Part shown: one piece after another, positions 44,253-53,215 of the stretch
How positions within the stretch are numbered: position 1 is the first letter of the stretch
How the letters are laid out: every line of letters starts with the position of its first letter
Source of the DNA: Alkalimonas cellulosilytica
Lineage (GTDB): Bacteria > Pseudomonadota > Gammaproteobacteria > Enterobacterales > Alteromonadaceae
Reading direction: 5' to 3'
Length of the DNA: 64,000 nt
NCBI RefSeq assembly: GCF_036325985.1
Contig: NZ_JAUHLI010000003.1
Location: forward strand, 1-64,000
Translations under genes and position numbers: made by a program
The notes under the pieces: model-generated
Databases searched by the model: none
Told to the model about the DNA's origin: nothing
What the model saw: the letters and a program-made list of their open reading frames with translations, nothing else

Positions 44253-46397
44253 TTACTGCCTTGGCAGCTCATCGTAACCCATGTTGTACAGAATAAAAGA
44301 AAACACATCGGCTGCCTGATCGATGATCATCGATACCGGCATGCCGGCACCATGGCCGGCATTGACATCCACCCGAATCAGTTGAGGATGCTTGCCACCA
44401 TCTTTGGCTTGCAGTTCGGCTACGTACTTAAAGGAGTGAGCCGGTACCACCCGATCATCGTGATCGGCTGTGGTGACCATGGTGGCCGGGTGATTCACCC
44501 CTTCACGCACATTGTGTACCGGCGAGTAACCAAGCAGGTACTCAAACATGGCTTCGCTCTGATCAGCGGTACCGTAATCGTAAGCCCAGCCCGCGCCGGC
44601 GGTGAAGGTGTGATAGCGCAGCATATCCAACACCCCTACCGCCGGAATGGCAACCTGGAACAGCTCAGGGCGCTGGGTAGAGGCAGCCGCCACCAGCAAG
44701 CCACCGTTGGAGCCGCCACGAATGGCCAGCTTTTCGGCACTGGTGTAGTTGCTGTCAATCAGGTACTCGGCGGCAGCAATAAAGTCGTCGAACACATTTT
44801 GCCGGTTCATCTGGCGGCCGGCATCGTGCCAGGCTTTGCCGTACTCACCGCCACCACGGATATTGGCCACAGCATAAATGCCGCCCATATCCATCCAGAC
44901 CGCATTGGAAACGCTGAACGATGGCGTCAGGCTGACATTAAAACCACCGTAGCCGTACAGAATGGTTGGATTGCTGCCATCACGCTTAAGATCGCTGCGG
45001 TAGCTGATGATCATCGGAATGCGGGTACCATCTTTCGAGGTGTAGAACACTTGCTCTGAGGTGTAGTTGGCCGGATCAAAACCGGTTTCAGGACGATTGT
45101 ACAACTCGCTCTCACCGCTGTGCGGATCCAGCTGAAAAATGCTGCCCGGGCTGATGTAGTTGGTGAAACTAAAATACAAGGTGTCGGCATCGGTTTTGCC
45201 GCCAAAACCACCGGCACTGCCAACCCCTGGTAAATCGATTTGACGCACCAGCTTACCCTGGTAATCAAACTGCTTTACTTTGGCAACCGCATCGACAATG
45301 TAATTGGCAAAGATAAAGCCAGCCCCGGTACTGGCACGCAGTACATGCTCGGTTTGTGGGATCAGCTCCTGCCAGTGCTCCGGCTGTGGCTGGGCGGCAT
45401 TGGCCACCACTACCCGACGATTGGGGGCATCGCGGTTGGTGAGCAGAAACAGTTGATCACCTTTGGAGGTCAGGAAGTTCACATCGTTTGCGGTGGTATC
45501 CACGATGGTGGTGAAACCAGCGTCCGGTTTGGTCAGATCTTTGATAAACAGTTTATTGCCTGAGGTAGATACCGCGGCCGAGACCAGCAGGTAACGGTCG
45601 TCTTCAGTGACGGTGGCTCCAACGTAGCGGTGTTGTTCACCCTCAGCTGCACCGAAAATCACCTGGTCTTCCGATTGCGGTGTGCCGAGCTTGTGGTAAT
45701 ACAGCTTGTGCTGATCGGTCATGGCCGACAACTCACTGCCATCCGGCTTGTCGTAACTGGAGTAGTAGAAGCCTTCATTGCCGAACCAACTGATGCCACT
45801 AAACTTGATATCGACCAGTACATCACCGATTTGCTCGCCAGTGTTAGTATCGATCACAATGATTTTGCGCCAGTCGCTGCCACCTTCGGAGATAGCGTAG
45901 GCTGCTAAGCTACCATCGCGTGAGAATCGGATGGTCGCCATCGAGGTGGTGCCGTCGGCACTGAAGGTGTTGGGGTCGAGAAACACCTCCGGTTCGCCGC
46001 CATCTTTTTGCCGGTACAGCACAAACTGGTTTTGCAAGCCATCGTTGCGGTAAAAGTAGGTGTACTCACCTTCTTGAAAAGGAGCACCCAGCCGCTCGAA
46101 ATTCCAGGAGTCCTGCAGGCGTTGCCGGATAGTGCTGCGATAGGGGATTTGCTCCAGATACGAGAAGGTCAGTTCATTTTGTGCTTTGACCCAGGCTTCG
46201 GTTTCGCTGCTGCGATCATCTTCCAGCCAGCGGTACGGGTCAGCAATTTGCCGGCCAAAGTAAGTATCTACCACCGAGCCACGAACGGTCTCCGGGTAAA
46301 TCAAGTTGTGTGTTTGTTTGGCTTGCTCGGTAGGGCTGGGTTGGCCACCGCATGCGGTGAGTAATGCAACGGTTATAAACGGCACGGCATACTTCAT
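44253..46397 (-). CDS. Prolyl oligopeptidase (S9A) lipoprotein
   Basis: A 714-residue serine peptidase cleaving after proline in oligopeptides. Counted from ATG 46397 it begins with a lipoprotein signal (FITVALLTAC lipobox, Cys16), so it is anchored to an envelope membrane in the periplasm; most prolyl oligopeptidases are cytoplasmic or soluble. The N-terminal propeller (YPETVRGSVVDTYFGRQIADPYRWLED) leads to the alpha/beta-hydrolase domain with nucleophile S563 in RGGSNGGLL, aspartate in DHDDRVVP and histidine in NAGHGAGM. It is divergent from the first dGTPase-like gene. Confidence 0.94.
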   Translation of the reverse strand: MKYAVPFITVALLTACGGQPSPTEQAKQTHNLIYPETVRGSVVDTYFGRQIADPYRWLEDDRSSETEAWVKAQNELTFSYLEQIPYRSTIRQRLQDSWNFERLGAPFQEGEYTYFYRNDGLQNQFVLYRQKDGGEPEVFLDPNTFSADGTTSMATIRFSRDGSLAAYAISEGGSDWRKIIVIDTNTGEQIGDVLVDIKFSGISWFGNEGFYYSSYDKPDGSELSAMTDQHKLYYHKLGTPQSEDQVIFGAAEGEQHRYVGATVTEDDRYLLVSAAVSTSGNKLFIKDLTKPDAGFTTIVDTTANDVNFLTSKGDQLFLLTNRDAPNRRVVVANAAQPQPEHWQELIPQTEHVLRASTGAGFIFANYIVDAVAKVKQFDYQGKLVRQIDLPGVGSAGGFGGKTDADTLYFSFTNYISPGSIFQLDPHSGESELYNRPETGFDPANYTSEQVFYTSKDGTRIPMIISYRSDLKRDGSNPTILYGYGGFNVSLTPSFSVSNAVWMDMGGIYAVANIRGGGEYGKAWHDAGRQMNRQNVFDDFIAAAEYLIDSNYTSAEKLAIRGGSNGGLLVAAASTQRPELFQVAIPAVGVLDMLRYHTFTAGAGWAYDYGTADQSEAMFEYLLGYSPVHNVREGVNHPATMVTTADHDDRVVPAHSFKYVAELQAKDGGKHPQLIRVDVNAGHGAGMPVSMIIDQAADVFSFILYNMGYDELPRQ

Positions 46398-46432
46398 GAG
46401 GGAATGGACTCCAGTGGATGTTGTCATTGTTT

Positions 46433-46447
46433 TTGTTAGGTTAACAA
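46433..46447. promoter_or_regulatory. 15-bp palindrome between the S9 peptidase and dGTPase genes
   Basis: TTGTTA-GGT-TAACAA, a perfect 6-3-6 inverted repeat 36 bases upstream of the peptidase start. Candidate operator only; I recognise no regulator. Confidence 0.3.
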
Positions 46448-46592
46448 ACTGGCCAGGTAAAGCCTACGCTTCAAGCAGCTACTGGCCGCAAAAAAACAGC
46501 GGCTGGTGGCTTTGATGAAAAGGACCGCTGTTGCCAAAGGGGGGCGGCTGTGTCAGGCTGGAAATGGCTTAAAAAAACAGGATGGAGATACT

Positions 46593-47897
46593 ATGTGGAC
46601 GGCCAGACGAAGTCAGCCCGACGGCAATGAGCTCAGTCAGTTTCAGTCCGGTGCCAGTGACAGCGCAGCGCAGCGTGACAGGGCCCGTATTATTCATTGT
46701 GAGGCTTTTCGCCGCCTGCAGGCAAAAACTCAGGTACTTGGGATTGGTGAGCACGACTTCTACCGTACCCGCTTAACGCATTCGCTGGAAGTGGCGCAAA
46801 TCGGCTCCGGCATTTGTGAACAGTTGCGAGAACGCCATGCCGACAACAGCGACTATCTGCACTGGCTGCCCAGCATGAGCCAGATTGAAGCAATTTGTCT
46901 GGCGCACGATATTGGCCATCCACCTTTTGGCCACGGCGGCGAAGTGGCACTGAATTACTACATGCAGTCGCAAGGTGGCTTTGAAGGTAATGGCCAGACC
47001 TTGCGTATTATGGCACATTTGGGTGAGTACTCGCCCCGGCATGGGCTGGATCTAACCCGGCGTACCATGCTGGGGGTACTGAAATATCCGGTGTTGCACC
47101 GGGAAGTAGCCAGTTATCCGGTTGAGCTGGCGGAAACGACCAGCAATATCGATAGTTACAAACCACCTAAGTGCATTCATGACGAGGATGAAACAGTGCT
47201 GGCCTGGATCCTGGAGGGCTTGCCGGCCGATGATATTCGCTTGTTCCGCAGCACCCGGCAGCAAGGCGATAAACGCAAGGCCGCCTTTAAAGGCTTTGAC
47301 ACCGCCATTATGGAACTGGCTGATGATATCTCGTATGGGGTGCATGACTTAGAAGATGTGCTGGCACTACGGTTGGTGACAGAGCGGGCCTGGCAAGACG
47401 ATGTAGTGAGCCAGCTCAGTGGCGATGATGTGATTTCCCGTGAACTTGATTTTTACAACCGAACCTTGTTTTCTGAGTCCAGTACCGAACGCAAACATGC
47501 CATCAGCAAGCTCATTCGCTATTTCCTGCCGCAAATCTCCATTGTCACGCAGCAGCGGTTTGAAACCCCGTTGCTAGACTTGCAGGTGCAATTATCTGCA
47601 GAAGCGCAAAGCACCCTGCAAATTCTAAAAGACTTTGTGTACAAGCATGTGATCCGACGGCCAGAAGTGCAGACCCTGGAGTACAAAGGGCAGCAACTGG
47701 TGCTAAAGCTCTTTGCGGTGCTGCGGGATAATCCGGAGCGTTTATTGCCCCCGGCGGTGCTCAAGCGCTATCAGCAGTCTGAGAACAAAGAGCGGGTAAT
47801 TTGTGATTACGTTTCCGGCATGACCGATAGCTATGCCATTAAGCTCTACCACAAGGTATTTAGCCCGGATATGGGTTCGGTGTTTGACCGGTTGTAA
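46593..47897 (+). CDS. dGTPase-like deoxynucleoside triphosphate triphosphohydrolase (first copy)
   Basis: A 434-residue HD-domain enzyme counted from ATG 46593 (GGAG 6 bases upstream). dGTPase-family motifs are present: RDRARIIHCEAFRRLQAKTQV, FYRTRLTHSLEVAQIG, the HD pair in CLAHDIGHPPFGHGGEVALNY, GGFEGNGQTLRI and DLTRRTMLGVLKYPVL. ADDISYGVHDLED carries a further metal-site aspartate. These enzymes cut dNTPs to the deoxynucleoside and triphosphate. A second, clearly related gene lies at 54250-55539; differences in the C-terminal third may mean different substrate or regulation. Confidence 0.92.
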   Translation: MWTARRSQPDGNELSQFQSGASDSAAQRDRARIIHCEAFRRLQAKTQVLGIGEHDFYRTRLTHSLEVAQIGSGICEQLRERHADNSDYLHWLPSMSQIEAICLAHDIGHPPFGHGGEVALNYYMQSQGGFEGNGQTLRIMAHLGEYSPRHGLDLTRRTMLGVLKYPVLHREVASYPVELAETTSNIDSYKPPKCIHDEDETVLAWILEGLPADDIRLFRSTRQQGDKRKAAFKGFDTAIMELADDISYGVHDLEDVLALRLVTERAWQDDVVSQLSGDDVISRELDFYNRTLFSESSTERKHAISKLIRYFLPQISIVTQQRFETPLLDLQVQLSAEAQSTLQILKDFVYKHVIRRPEVQTLEYKGQQLVLKLFAVLRDNPERLLPPAVLKRYQQSENKERVICDYVSGMTDSYAIKLYHKVFSPDMGSVFDRL

Positions 47898-48007
47898 TGA
47901 CGAAGCATTCTGACTTAAAAAATCGCGCTTATTTAGTCAGCAACATTGAAAAAGTGCGGATTTCTGTTTAGATTGAATCTACAGCACTAAGCAAGGGATG
48001 ACGTACG

Positions 48008-48406
48008 ATGAAAAAATGGTTGATAGCAATCCTGTTTGGCACCATGGCGGCAAGCAGCTGGCAGCTTCAGGCTTCGACAAAGGATTACCGGTTGCTCACA
48101 GTGGCTGGGTATCTTAATTTTTATTTGTTGAATTTAAATGCTTGCCAGGACTTTCACCCGGCCGTGCGGCAATCGGCTTACCAGGCTGAAGCACAGCTTT
48201 ACCCCTGGCTGGATAAACTCCAGACCCGTATTGATGCATCCAATGATTTTGACTCAGCCATGTTGGCCGGTATCGTGCTGCGCCGCCGTGCCATGTTGAA
48301 TGAGCAAATCGAAGACAATGATTTTACCATCGATCATTGCCAGGCGATTGTGCAGATTCTCAGTACCGAAGGGTTGGATGAAACCCTGTTGTCGGTATTG
48401 AATTAA
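48008..48406 (+). CDS. Small exported hypothetical protein
   Basis: A 132-residue protein that I do not recognise. It has a signal peptide (MKKWLIAILFGTMAASSW, cleavage near QLQA), giving a ~110-residue periplasmic protein. The mature part is predicted helical, with two cysteines (LNACQDF and IDHCQAI) that could form a disulfide. It has a ribosome-binding site (AAGGGATG) and is followed by a strong terminator, so it is a real single-gene transcription unit. Confidence 0.75.
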   Translation: MKKWLIAILFGTMAASSWQLQASTKDYRLLTVAGYLNFYLLNLNACQDFHPAVRQSAYQAEAQLYPWLDKLQTRIDASNDFDSAMLAGIVLRRRAMLNEQIEDNDFTIDHCQAIVQILSTEGLDETLLSVLN

Positions 48407-48430
48407 CTGCAGTCTTTGTTCTACACCAAA

Positions 48431-48453
48431 AACCAGCTGCGGCTGGTTTTTTT
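48431..48453 (+). terminator. Terminator after the small exported protein
   Basis: Stem AACCAGC (48431-48437) and GCTGGTT (48442-48448) with a TGCG loop and a run of seven Ts. Confidence 0.9.
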
Positions 48454-48513
48454 GTACCAGAAAACCAGGCCCAGTAGAGGCTTATTTCTGTTACAATCCT
48501 TCAACTTAACACA

Positions 48514-49320
48514 ATGATGGAACCCGATGTGGCGGCAGTATTGCAATTGCACAATGTATCCTTGCAGCTGGGGCAGCGTACTGTGCTCGACCAGGTGACT
48601 TGCCGTGTCACTGCCGGTAGGGTACTGGGGGTGGTCGGCCCTAATGGGGCAGGCAAAAGCTCGTTATTGCGCTTACTGTACGGTGAGCTTGCGGCCAGTC
48701 AGGGTCAGGTGCTGTTTCACAACAAAAGCATCAGCAGTTATCGGCGCGCCGAGCTGGCACGTCAGATGGCCGTGGTGATGCAAAGCCCGGTGCCGGTGTT
48801 TAGCTTAACCACCGAGCAGATGGTGTTGCTTGGGCTGGTACCGCACAAACGCTGGTTTGACCCAACCACCAGTGAAGATCAGCAGCAGTTGCAACTGGCA
48901 TTGGAGAAAACCGGTCTGCTGGAGCTGCGCAGCAAACCACTGGCTGAGCTGTCGGGCGGGGAGCTGCAGCGGGCTTTTATTGCCCGGGCTTTGGTGCAAA
49001 ACGCCAAGGTGCTGCTGTTGGATGAACCCACCAATCATTTGGATGTGCATTATCAGCACCAGATTTTGCAACTGATCCGCCAGCTTAATCTGACCATTGT
49101 CTGTTGCTTGCACGATCTCAACCTGGCGGCCAGCTATTGCGATGATATTTTGCTGCTGGATCAGGGCCGGGTGCAGGCCTTTGGCCCGGCTGAACAGGTA
49201 CTGACTGCAGAGCGCCTGGCTCAGGTTTTTCAACAGCCTTGTTTGATGGTACCCCATGCAAAATTAGCGCGGCCGGTCATTCATTTCTACCAACAGCAAC
49301 GGGAAGCCCGGCATGAGTAA
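48514..49320 (+). CDS. btuD: Vitamin B12-type ABC transporter ATPase
   Basis: A 268-residue FecE/BtuD-type ATPase: Walker A GPNGAGKSS (~46), signature LSGGELQRAFIARAL (~150), Walker B VLLLDEPTNHLD (~170), switch histidine in CCLHDLN. A B12 substrate is inferred from the adjacent cobO and btuF genes. A TACAAT box at 48492-48497 lies only 16 bases before the ATG, no clear ribosome-binding site is visible, and there is no room for a cobalamin riboswitch after the previous terminator. Its end overlaps btuC by 8 bases. Confidence 0.88.
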   Translation: MMEPDVAAVLQLHNVSLQLGQRTVLDQVTCRVTAGRVLGVVGPNGAGKSSLLRLLYGELAASQGQVLFHNKSISSYRRAELARQMAVVMQSPVPVFSLTTEQMVLLGLVPHKRWFDPTTSEDQQQLQLALEKTGLLELRSKPLAELSGGELQRAFIARALVQNAKVLLLDEPTNHLDVHYQHQILQLIRQLNLTIVCCLHDLNLAASYCDDILLLDQGRVQAFGPAEQVLTAERLAQVFQQPCLMVPHAKLARPVIHFYQQQREARHE

Positions 49321-50302
49321 GCATGGTCCCTGGCGCTGGTTGCTGGCCTTGCTGCTCTTGTTGGTGACGCTCGTTATGAGTATTCGGCTGGGGAGTGCCG
49401 CTATTTCTTATAGTCAACTGTGGCAGCTGCTGACCGGGCCTGCTGCTAATCCTACGTTTGATGCGATTGTCTGGCAAATCCGCTTACCACGCATCGCCAT
49501 GGCCTTTTTTGCCGGAGCGGGCCTGGCAGTTTGTGGTGCCTTGCTGCAAAACCTGAGCCGCAATCCGCTGGCTGATCCTTACTTATTCGGGCTGACCGCC
49601 GGTGCCGGCCTGGGGGCCAGTTTGGCCATGATTGTTTTTCCCGAGCAGCAGTTGCCGCTTGCCTTGTCGGCCTTTGCCGGTGCCAGCCTGGCGGTTACGC
49701 TGGTGGTGCTGGTGTGTATCCGGCATGGCTGGCAGCAGTTGCAGGTGATGTTGCTGGCCGGGGTGGCCGTGTCTTTTATGCTGAGCGCCATCAGCAGTTT
49801 TATTTTGTATTTTGCCGAGCCTTTTGCCGCCAACCGGGTCATTTTCTGGTTGATGGGCAGCTTAAGTCGCAGCGATTGGCAAGGGGTTGCCATCGTGGCT
49901 CCGGCAGTGCTGGCTTTGCTGCTGCTGGCATTGGCATTCCGTCGTCAGTTGGATGCCATGCTGCTGCATGATGAAAGCGCCCGCACTTTAGGCGTGTCAG
50001 TGGACCGCATCCGGTTGCTGTTTTTGCTCTGCACCTCGGCAGTGACGGCGTTTATTGTCGCGCAGTGTGGCGGCATTGCTTTTGTCGGCCTGATGATCCC
50101 ACACCTGGTGCGGCAATGGTTTGGCGTGACCATGCTGCCTTTGTTGCTGGGTTCGGCGTTGGTTGGTGGCATCTTTTTAATCTGGGTGGATAACTTCGCC
50201 CGTAGTTTGCTGATGCAACAGGAAATTCCGCTGGGTGTGATCACCTCCATGCTGGGCAGTGTGTTTTTCTTATTGTTGCTTAAACGCCAACAACCAGGGT
50301 AA
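49313..50302 (+). CDS. btuC: Vitamin B12-type ABC transporter permease
   Basis: A 329-residue FecCD/BtuC-family permease with about ten membrane segments. Family stretches are IRLPRIAMAFFAGAGLAVCGALLQNLSRNPLADPYLFGL and CGGIAFVGLMIPHLVRQWFG, the latter at the ATPase-contact region. It forms the channel with the upstream ATPase. An 8-base overlap with btuD and a 3-base gap to cobO indicate one operon. Iron-chelate specificity is possible by family alone; the neighbours favour cobalamin. Confidence 0.9.
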   Translation: MSKHGPWRWLLALLLLLVTLVMSIRLGSAAISYSQLWQLLTGPAANPTFDAIVWQIRLPRIAMAFFAGAGLAVCGALLQNLSRNPLADPYLFGLTAGAGLGASLAMIVFPEQQLPLALSAFAGASLAVTLVVLVCIRHGWQQLQVMLLAGVAVSFMLSAISSFILYFAEPFAANRVIFWLMGSLSRSDWQGVAIVAPAVLALLLLALAFRRQLDAMLLHDESARTLGVSVDRIRLLFLLCTSAVTAFIVAQCGGIAFVGLMIPHLVRQWFGVTMLPLLLGSALVGGIFLIWVDNFARSLLMQQEIPLGVITSMLGSVFFLLLLKRQQPG

Positions 50303-50305
50303 ATC

Positions 50306-50908
50306 ATGACAGACGATTACAAAGCAAAGCGCCATCAACAGCGCCAACAGCAATTAAAACAGCAGGTCGATCAGGCGGTGGCCAAAGCTGATCAGGATAA
50401 AGGCTTGTTGCTGATACTGACCGGCAATGGTAAAGGAAAATCTACTGCTGGCTTTGGTACGGTGACCCGTGCCGTCGGGCATGGCTATCAGGCTGCTGTG
50501 GTACAGTTTATCAAAGGGGATTGGGCCTGTGGTGAGCGCAACTTACTGCAGCAGCATGGGGTGCCTTTTGTGGTGATGGCGACCGGTTTCACCTGGGATA
50601 CCCAGGATAAAGCTGCCGATATGGCGGCAGCACAAAGCGTCTGGCAACAGGCGAAGGTTTTTTTGGCCGATGAGCGCATTGATCTGGTATTGCTCGATGA
50701 GTTGACCTACATGCTCAGTTATCATTATTTAGATCTGGACGAGGTGCTTGCGTGCATCCGTCAGCGGCCCGCAGGGCAGCATGTGGTGGTGACTGGCCGC
50801 AATTGCCATCGCCGTTTGCTGGAGATGGCCGATACCGTCAGTGACATTCAGGTGGTCAAACATGCCTTTGAAGCCGGCATTCGGGCACAGCAGGGGATTG
50901 ATTGGTGA
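50306..50908 (+). CDS. cobO: Cob(I)yrinic acid a,c-diamide adenosyltransferase (CobO/BtuR type)
   Basis: A 200-residue ATP:corrinoid adenosyltransferase that attaches the 5'-deoxyadenosyl group to imported corrinoids. It has the CobA/CobO P-loop LLILTGNGKGKSTAGFGTVTRAVGHG (~35-60), the VVQFIKGDWACGERNLL segment and VLLDELTYMLSYHYLD. The N-terminal ~30 residues are basic and helical, as in the family. It sits inside the btu operon and couples B12 uptake to coenzyme formation. Confidence 0.93.
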   Translation: MTDDYKAKRHQQRQQQLKQQVDQAVAKADQDKGLLLILTGNGKGKSTAGFGTVTRAVGHGYQAAVVQFIKGDWACGERNLLQQHGVPFVVMATGFTWDTQDKAADMAAAQSVWQQAKVFLADERIDLVLLDELTYMLSYHYLDLDEVLACIRQRPAGQHVVVTGRNCHRRLLEMADTVSDIQVVKHAFEAGIRAQQGIDW

Positions 50909-51735
50909 TACGCTTTGTTTTCACTTTGTTGTTCGTACTGCTGGCAACAACGGCACAGGCCAAACCGGAACGAGTCATTGCACTGGCACCCCACATTACC
51001 GAGTTGTTGTTTGATATCGGGGCTGGTGAGCAACTGGTGGCGGTGAGTGATTTCAGTGATTACCCCGAAGGCGCCCGTGCACTGCCCAGTGTCGCCAATT
51101 ATGCCCATATTCAACTGGAAGCCGTTCTGGCGTTACAACCCGATCTGGTAGTAGCCTGGCGTACCGGCAACCCGCAGCCGGATCTGCAGCGTTTAGAGCA
51201 GTTGGGCATTCAGGTGGCGTACTCGGATCCGTTGCAATTAGAGGATATTGCGACAGAGCTGCGCATGCTGGGGGCTTTAACCGGCCATGCAGAGCAAGCC
51301 GAACAGCGGGCACAGGCTTACGAGCAAGAGCTGGCAGCACTTCGTAAGCAGTATCAGCACAAAGCGCCGGTCCGGGTATTTTTTGCCATGTCGCAGCAGC
51401 CACTTTCAACCATCGCCAATCAGGCCTGGCCTCAGTTGATGCTGGAGCTTTGTGGCGCAGAGAATCCATTTGCTAATAACCGCAATGATTATCCGCAGCT
51501 TGGACCTGAACAATTGCTATTGGCCAATCCGGAGCTAATTATTCAACCCAGCAAAGGAGCTCAACCCATTCGCCGTGAACAATGGCAGCAGTTTTCCAGC
51601 CTTGATGCGGTGCGTAAACAGCAGTTTCTGGCAGTCGATGCCGATTTCATGTACCGCTTTAGCCGGCGCAGTTTGCTGGGCGCCAGAGCACTGTGCGAAG
51701 GCATTGATCAGATCCGTCAACAAACAGAGCGCTGA
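50905..51735 (+). CDS. btuF: Cobalamin-binding periplasmic protein
   Basis: A 276-residue periplasmic-binding protein starting at GTG 50905 (overlapping the cobO stop, with GGGGA 8 bases upstream; a TTG at 50902 is less likely). It has a signal peptide (IRFVFTLLFVLLATTAQA) and the BtuF-family pattern: RVIALAPHITELLFDIGAGEQLVAVSDFSDYPEGA, LEAVLALQPDLVVAW and a C-terminal FMYRFSRRSLLGARALCEGID. It delivers B12 to BtuCD. No outer-membrane btuB gene is in the window. Confidence 0.9.
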   Translation: MIRFVFTLLFVLLATTAQAKPERVIALAPHITELLFDIGAGEQLVAVSDFSDYPEGARALPSVANYAHIQLEAVLALQPDLVVAWRTGNPQPDLQRLEQLGIQVAYSDPLQLEDIATELRMLGALTGHAEQAEQRAQAYEQELAALRKQYQHKAPVRVFFAMSQQPLSTIANQAWPQLMLELCGAENPFANNRNDYPQLGPEQLLLANPELIIQPSKGAQPIRREQWQQFSSLDAVRKQQFLAVDADFMYRFSRRSLLGARALCEGIDQIRQQTER

Positions 51736-51850
51736 TTTTGCTGCAAGTAGCACGGTTTTTTTGCTAAGATTTTCGCTGGCTAATCGCCTGCTACCTACCA
51801 ATAAAAGCAATAGGGTAGTTCATGATAAAGATAACAATGGAGCAAAAAAC

Positions 51851-53143
51851 GTGAAGTATTCAATCCTGATACTGGCTGCTTGTCTGGCAGTGGCTGGTTG
51901 TTCTAAAAAAGATCCCGAACCCCGCAGCAATGAGAAAGGGGCTCTGGTGATGGTCGGTGGTTCGCTTAGTACCTCCAACGCAGCAGTGTACCAACGCTTT
52001 ATTGAGCTGGCCGGTGGGCCTATCCAGGCGCGCATCGCTGTGATCCCAGCTGCCAGTGGTCAGCCGGTGCGTTACTTTGAGCAGTTTCGCGACGACATGG
52101 TGCACTATGGTCTGACCAAAGATCAGGTTACCTTGTTGCCGATTGCCGTCAAAGACGACCGCAGCACCCCGGACGTGGATGAAAGCACCTGGGCCATGGG
52201 CGGCCATGATGAGCAATTGGCTCAGACATTGGATCAATACACCGCGGTTTGGTTTTTGGGCGGCGATCAGACCAACATCACCAAAACCCTGTTGCCCGAT
52301 AATAAGCCGACCCCGGTGTTAACCGCAGTCCGTGCTTTGTATCAGCGGGGCGGGGTGGTCGCCGGTACCAGCGCTGGCGCGGCCATGATGAGCGAGCTGA
52401 TGATTGCCGGTGGCGACTCCTGGCATGCGCTGACGTCCGCTCCCAGTGATCGTTACGATGGCATGCAGGATCAGGAGGCCGGTCCGTTAATTGTACGACC
52501 AGGTCTTGGTTTCTTTCAGTTCGGCATTATTGATCAACACTTTGACCGTAAATCACGCTTCGGTCGCTTGTTGGTGGCGCTGCAACTGAATCGCCAGCAA
52601 TTCCCGGTAGGTTATGGCATTGATGAAGACGCCGCGCTGGTATTTTACCCACAGCGTCAGGAAATCGAAGCGCTGGGCTATGGTGGCGTGACCATTCTGG
52701 ATGTGCGCGATGCCCGTAAAATCGCCAATCCACATGGCTTTCACATTGAAAATGTCCGTATCAGCTTTATTCAGGGCGGTGATCGGTACCATGTGACTGA
52801 GCATCGTTTTACACCCCATCCGGCAAAATCGGCCACCATTGGTCAGGAGTATCTGAACATTGCTGAGCCCGTAGTGGTATCGGGCGTGTTTAGCCGCAAC
52901 AGCCGGTTGAAAGACTTGATAGGCTTTGATCTGGTGGATAACAAAGCGGCCAGTGAAGTAGTCAGCTACTTTCATCAGGGCGAAGGGTTGGGTTTTACCT
53001 TACGCTTTCGCCAGGATGACAAAACCCAGGGCTATTGGCAGTACCTCGATGGCATGAAAGACAACAGCAGCGCGGCTTTTGTGTTGCTGGATGTGGTACC
53101 AAGCCGCTTTAGCATAACCGAGCTGAGTCCGGATAGCCCTTAA
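51851..53143 (+). CDS. Cyanophycinase-family (S51) lipoprotein
   Basis: A 430-residue protein counted from GTG 51851 with a TGGAG site ~10 bases upstream; the reading frame is open much further upstream, but that part overlaps btuF. The start gives a lipoprotein signal (LILAACLAVAGC). The S51 fold motifs are present: VMVGGSLS, VWFLGGDQTNITKTL, the nucleophile serine in VAGTSAGAAMMSE, and FFQFGIIDQHFDRKSRFGRL. Cyanophycinases cut multi-L-arginyl-poly-aspartate; relatives are isoaspartyl or acidic peptidases. The last ~150 residues form an extra domain I do not recognise. Confidence 0.87.
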   Translation: MKYSILILAACLAVAGCSKKDPEPRSNEKGALVMVGGSLSTSNAAVYQRFIELAGGPIQARIAVIPAASGQPVRYFEQFRDDMVHYGLTKDQVTLLPIAVKDDRSTPDVDESTWAMGGHDEQLAQTLDQYTAVWFLGGDQTNITKTLLPDNKPTPVLTAVRALYQRGGVVAGTSAGAAMMSELMIAGGDSWHALTSAPSDRYDGMQDQEAGPLIVRPGLGFFQFGIIDQHFDRKSRFGRLLVALQLNRQQFPVGYGIDEDAALVFYPQRQEIEALGYGGVTILDVRDARKIANPHGFHIENVRISFIQGGDRYHVTEHRFTPHPAKSATIGQEYLNIAEPVVVSGVFSRNSRLKDLIGFDLVDNKAASEVVSYFHQGEGLGFTLRFRQDDKTQGYWQYLDGMKDNSSAAFVLLDVVPSRFSITELSPDSP

Positions 53144-53215
53144 CCGCTCAGCAATCTCATCAATACAACGGCTTGGAGCCACCGTGCAAGTTCCGCTGCA
53201 ACAGCGGTGAAAGCA

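Noticed and set aside
44250..45059. Open reading frame of 269 codons on the + strand opposite the S9 peptidase
   Set aside because: It is antisense to a complete, motif-bearing peptidase gene, its product has no recognisable domain, and the frame looks like a mirror of high-GC coding sequence.
47969..47981. Palindrome TAGATTGAATCTA before the small exported protein gene
   Set aside because: Short, AT-rich and overlapping a likely -10 region; no second copy or known regulator seen.
48454..48513. Cobalamin riboswitch before btuD
   Set aside because: Only 60 bases are available and no B12-box-like conserved elements are visible.
51575..51850. Upstream extension of the cyanophycinase-like gene
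   Set aside because: It would overlap btuF in another frame and push the lipoprotein signal into the middle of the protein; GTG 51851 fits better.
53144..53215. Terminator between the convergent S51 and patatin genes
   Set aside because: CCGCTG-CAA-CAGCGG at 53193-53207 forms a short stem but has no T-run in either direction, so I do not call it.
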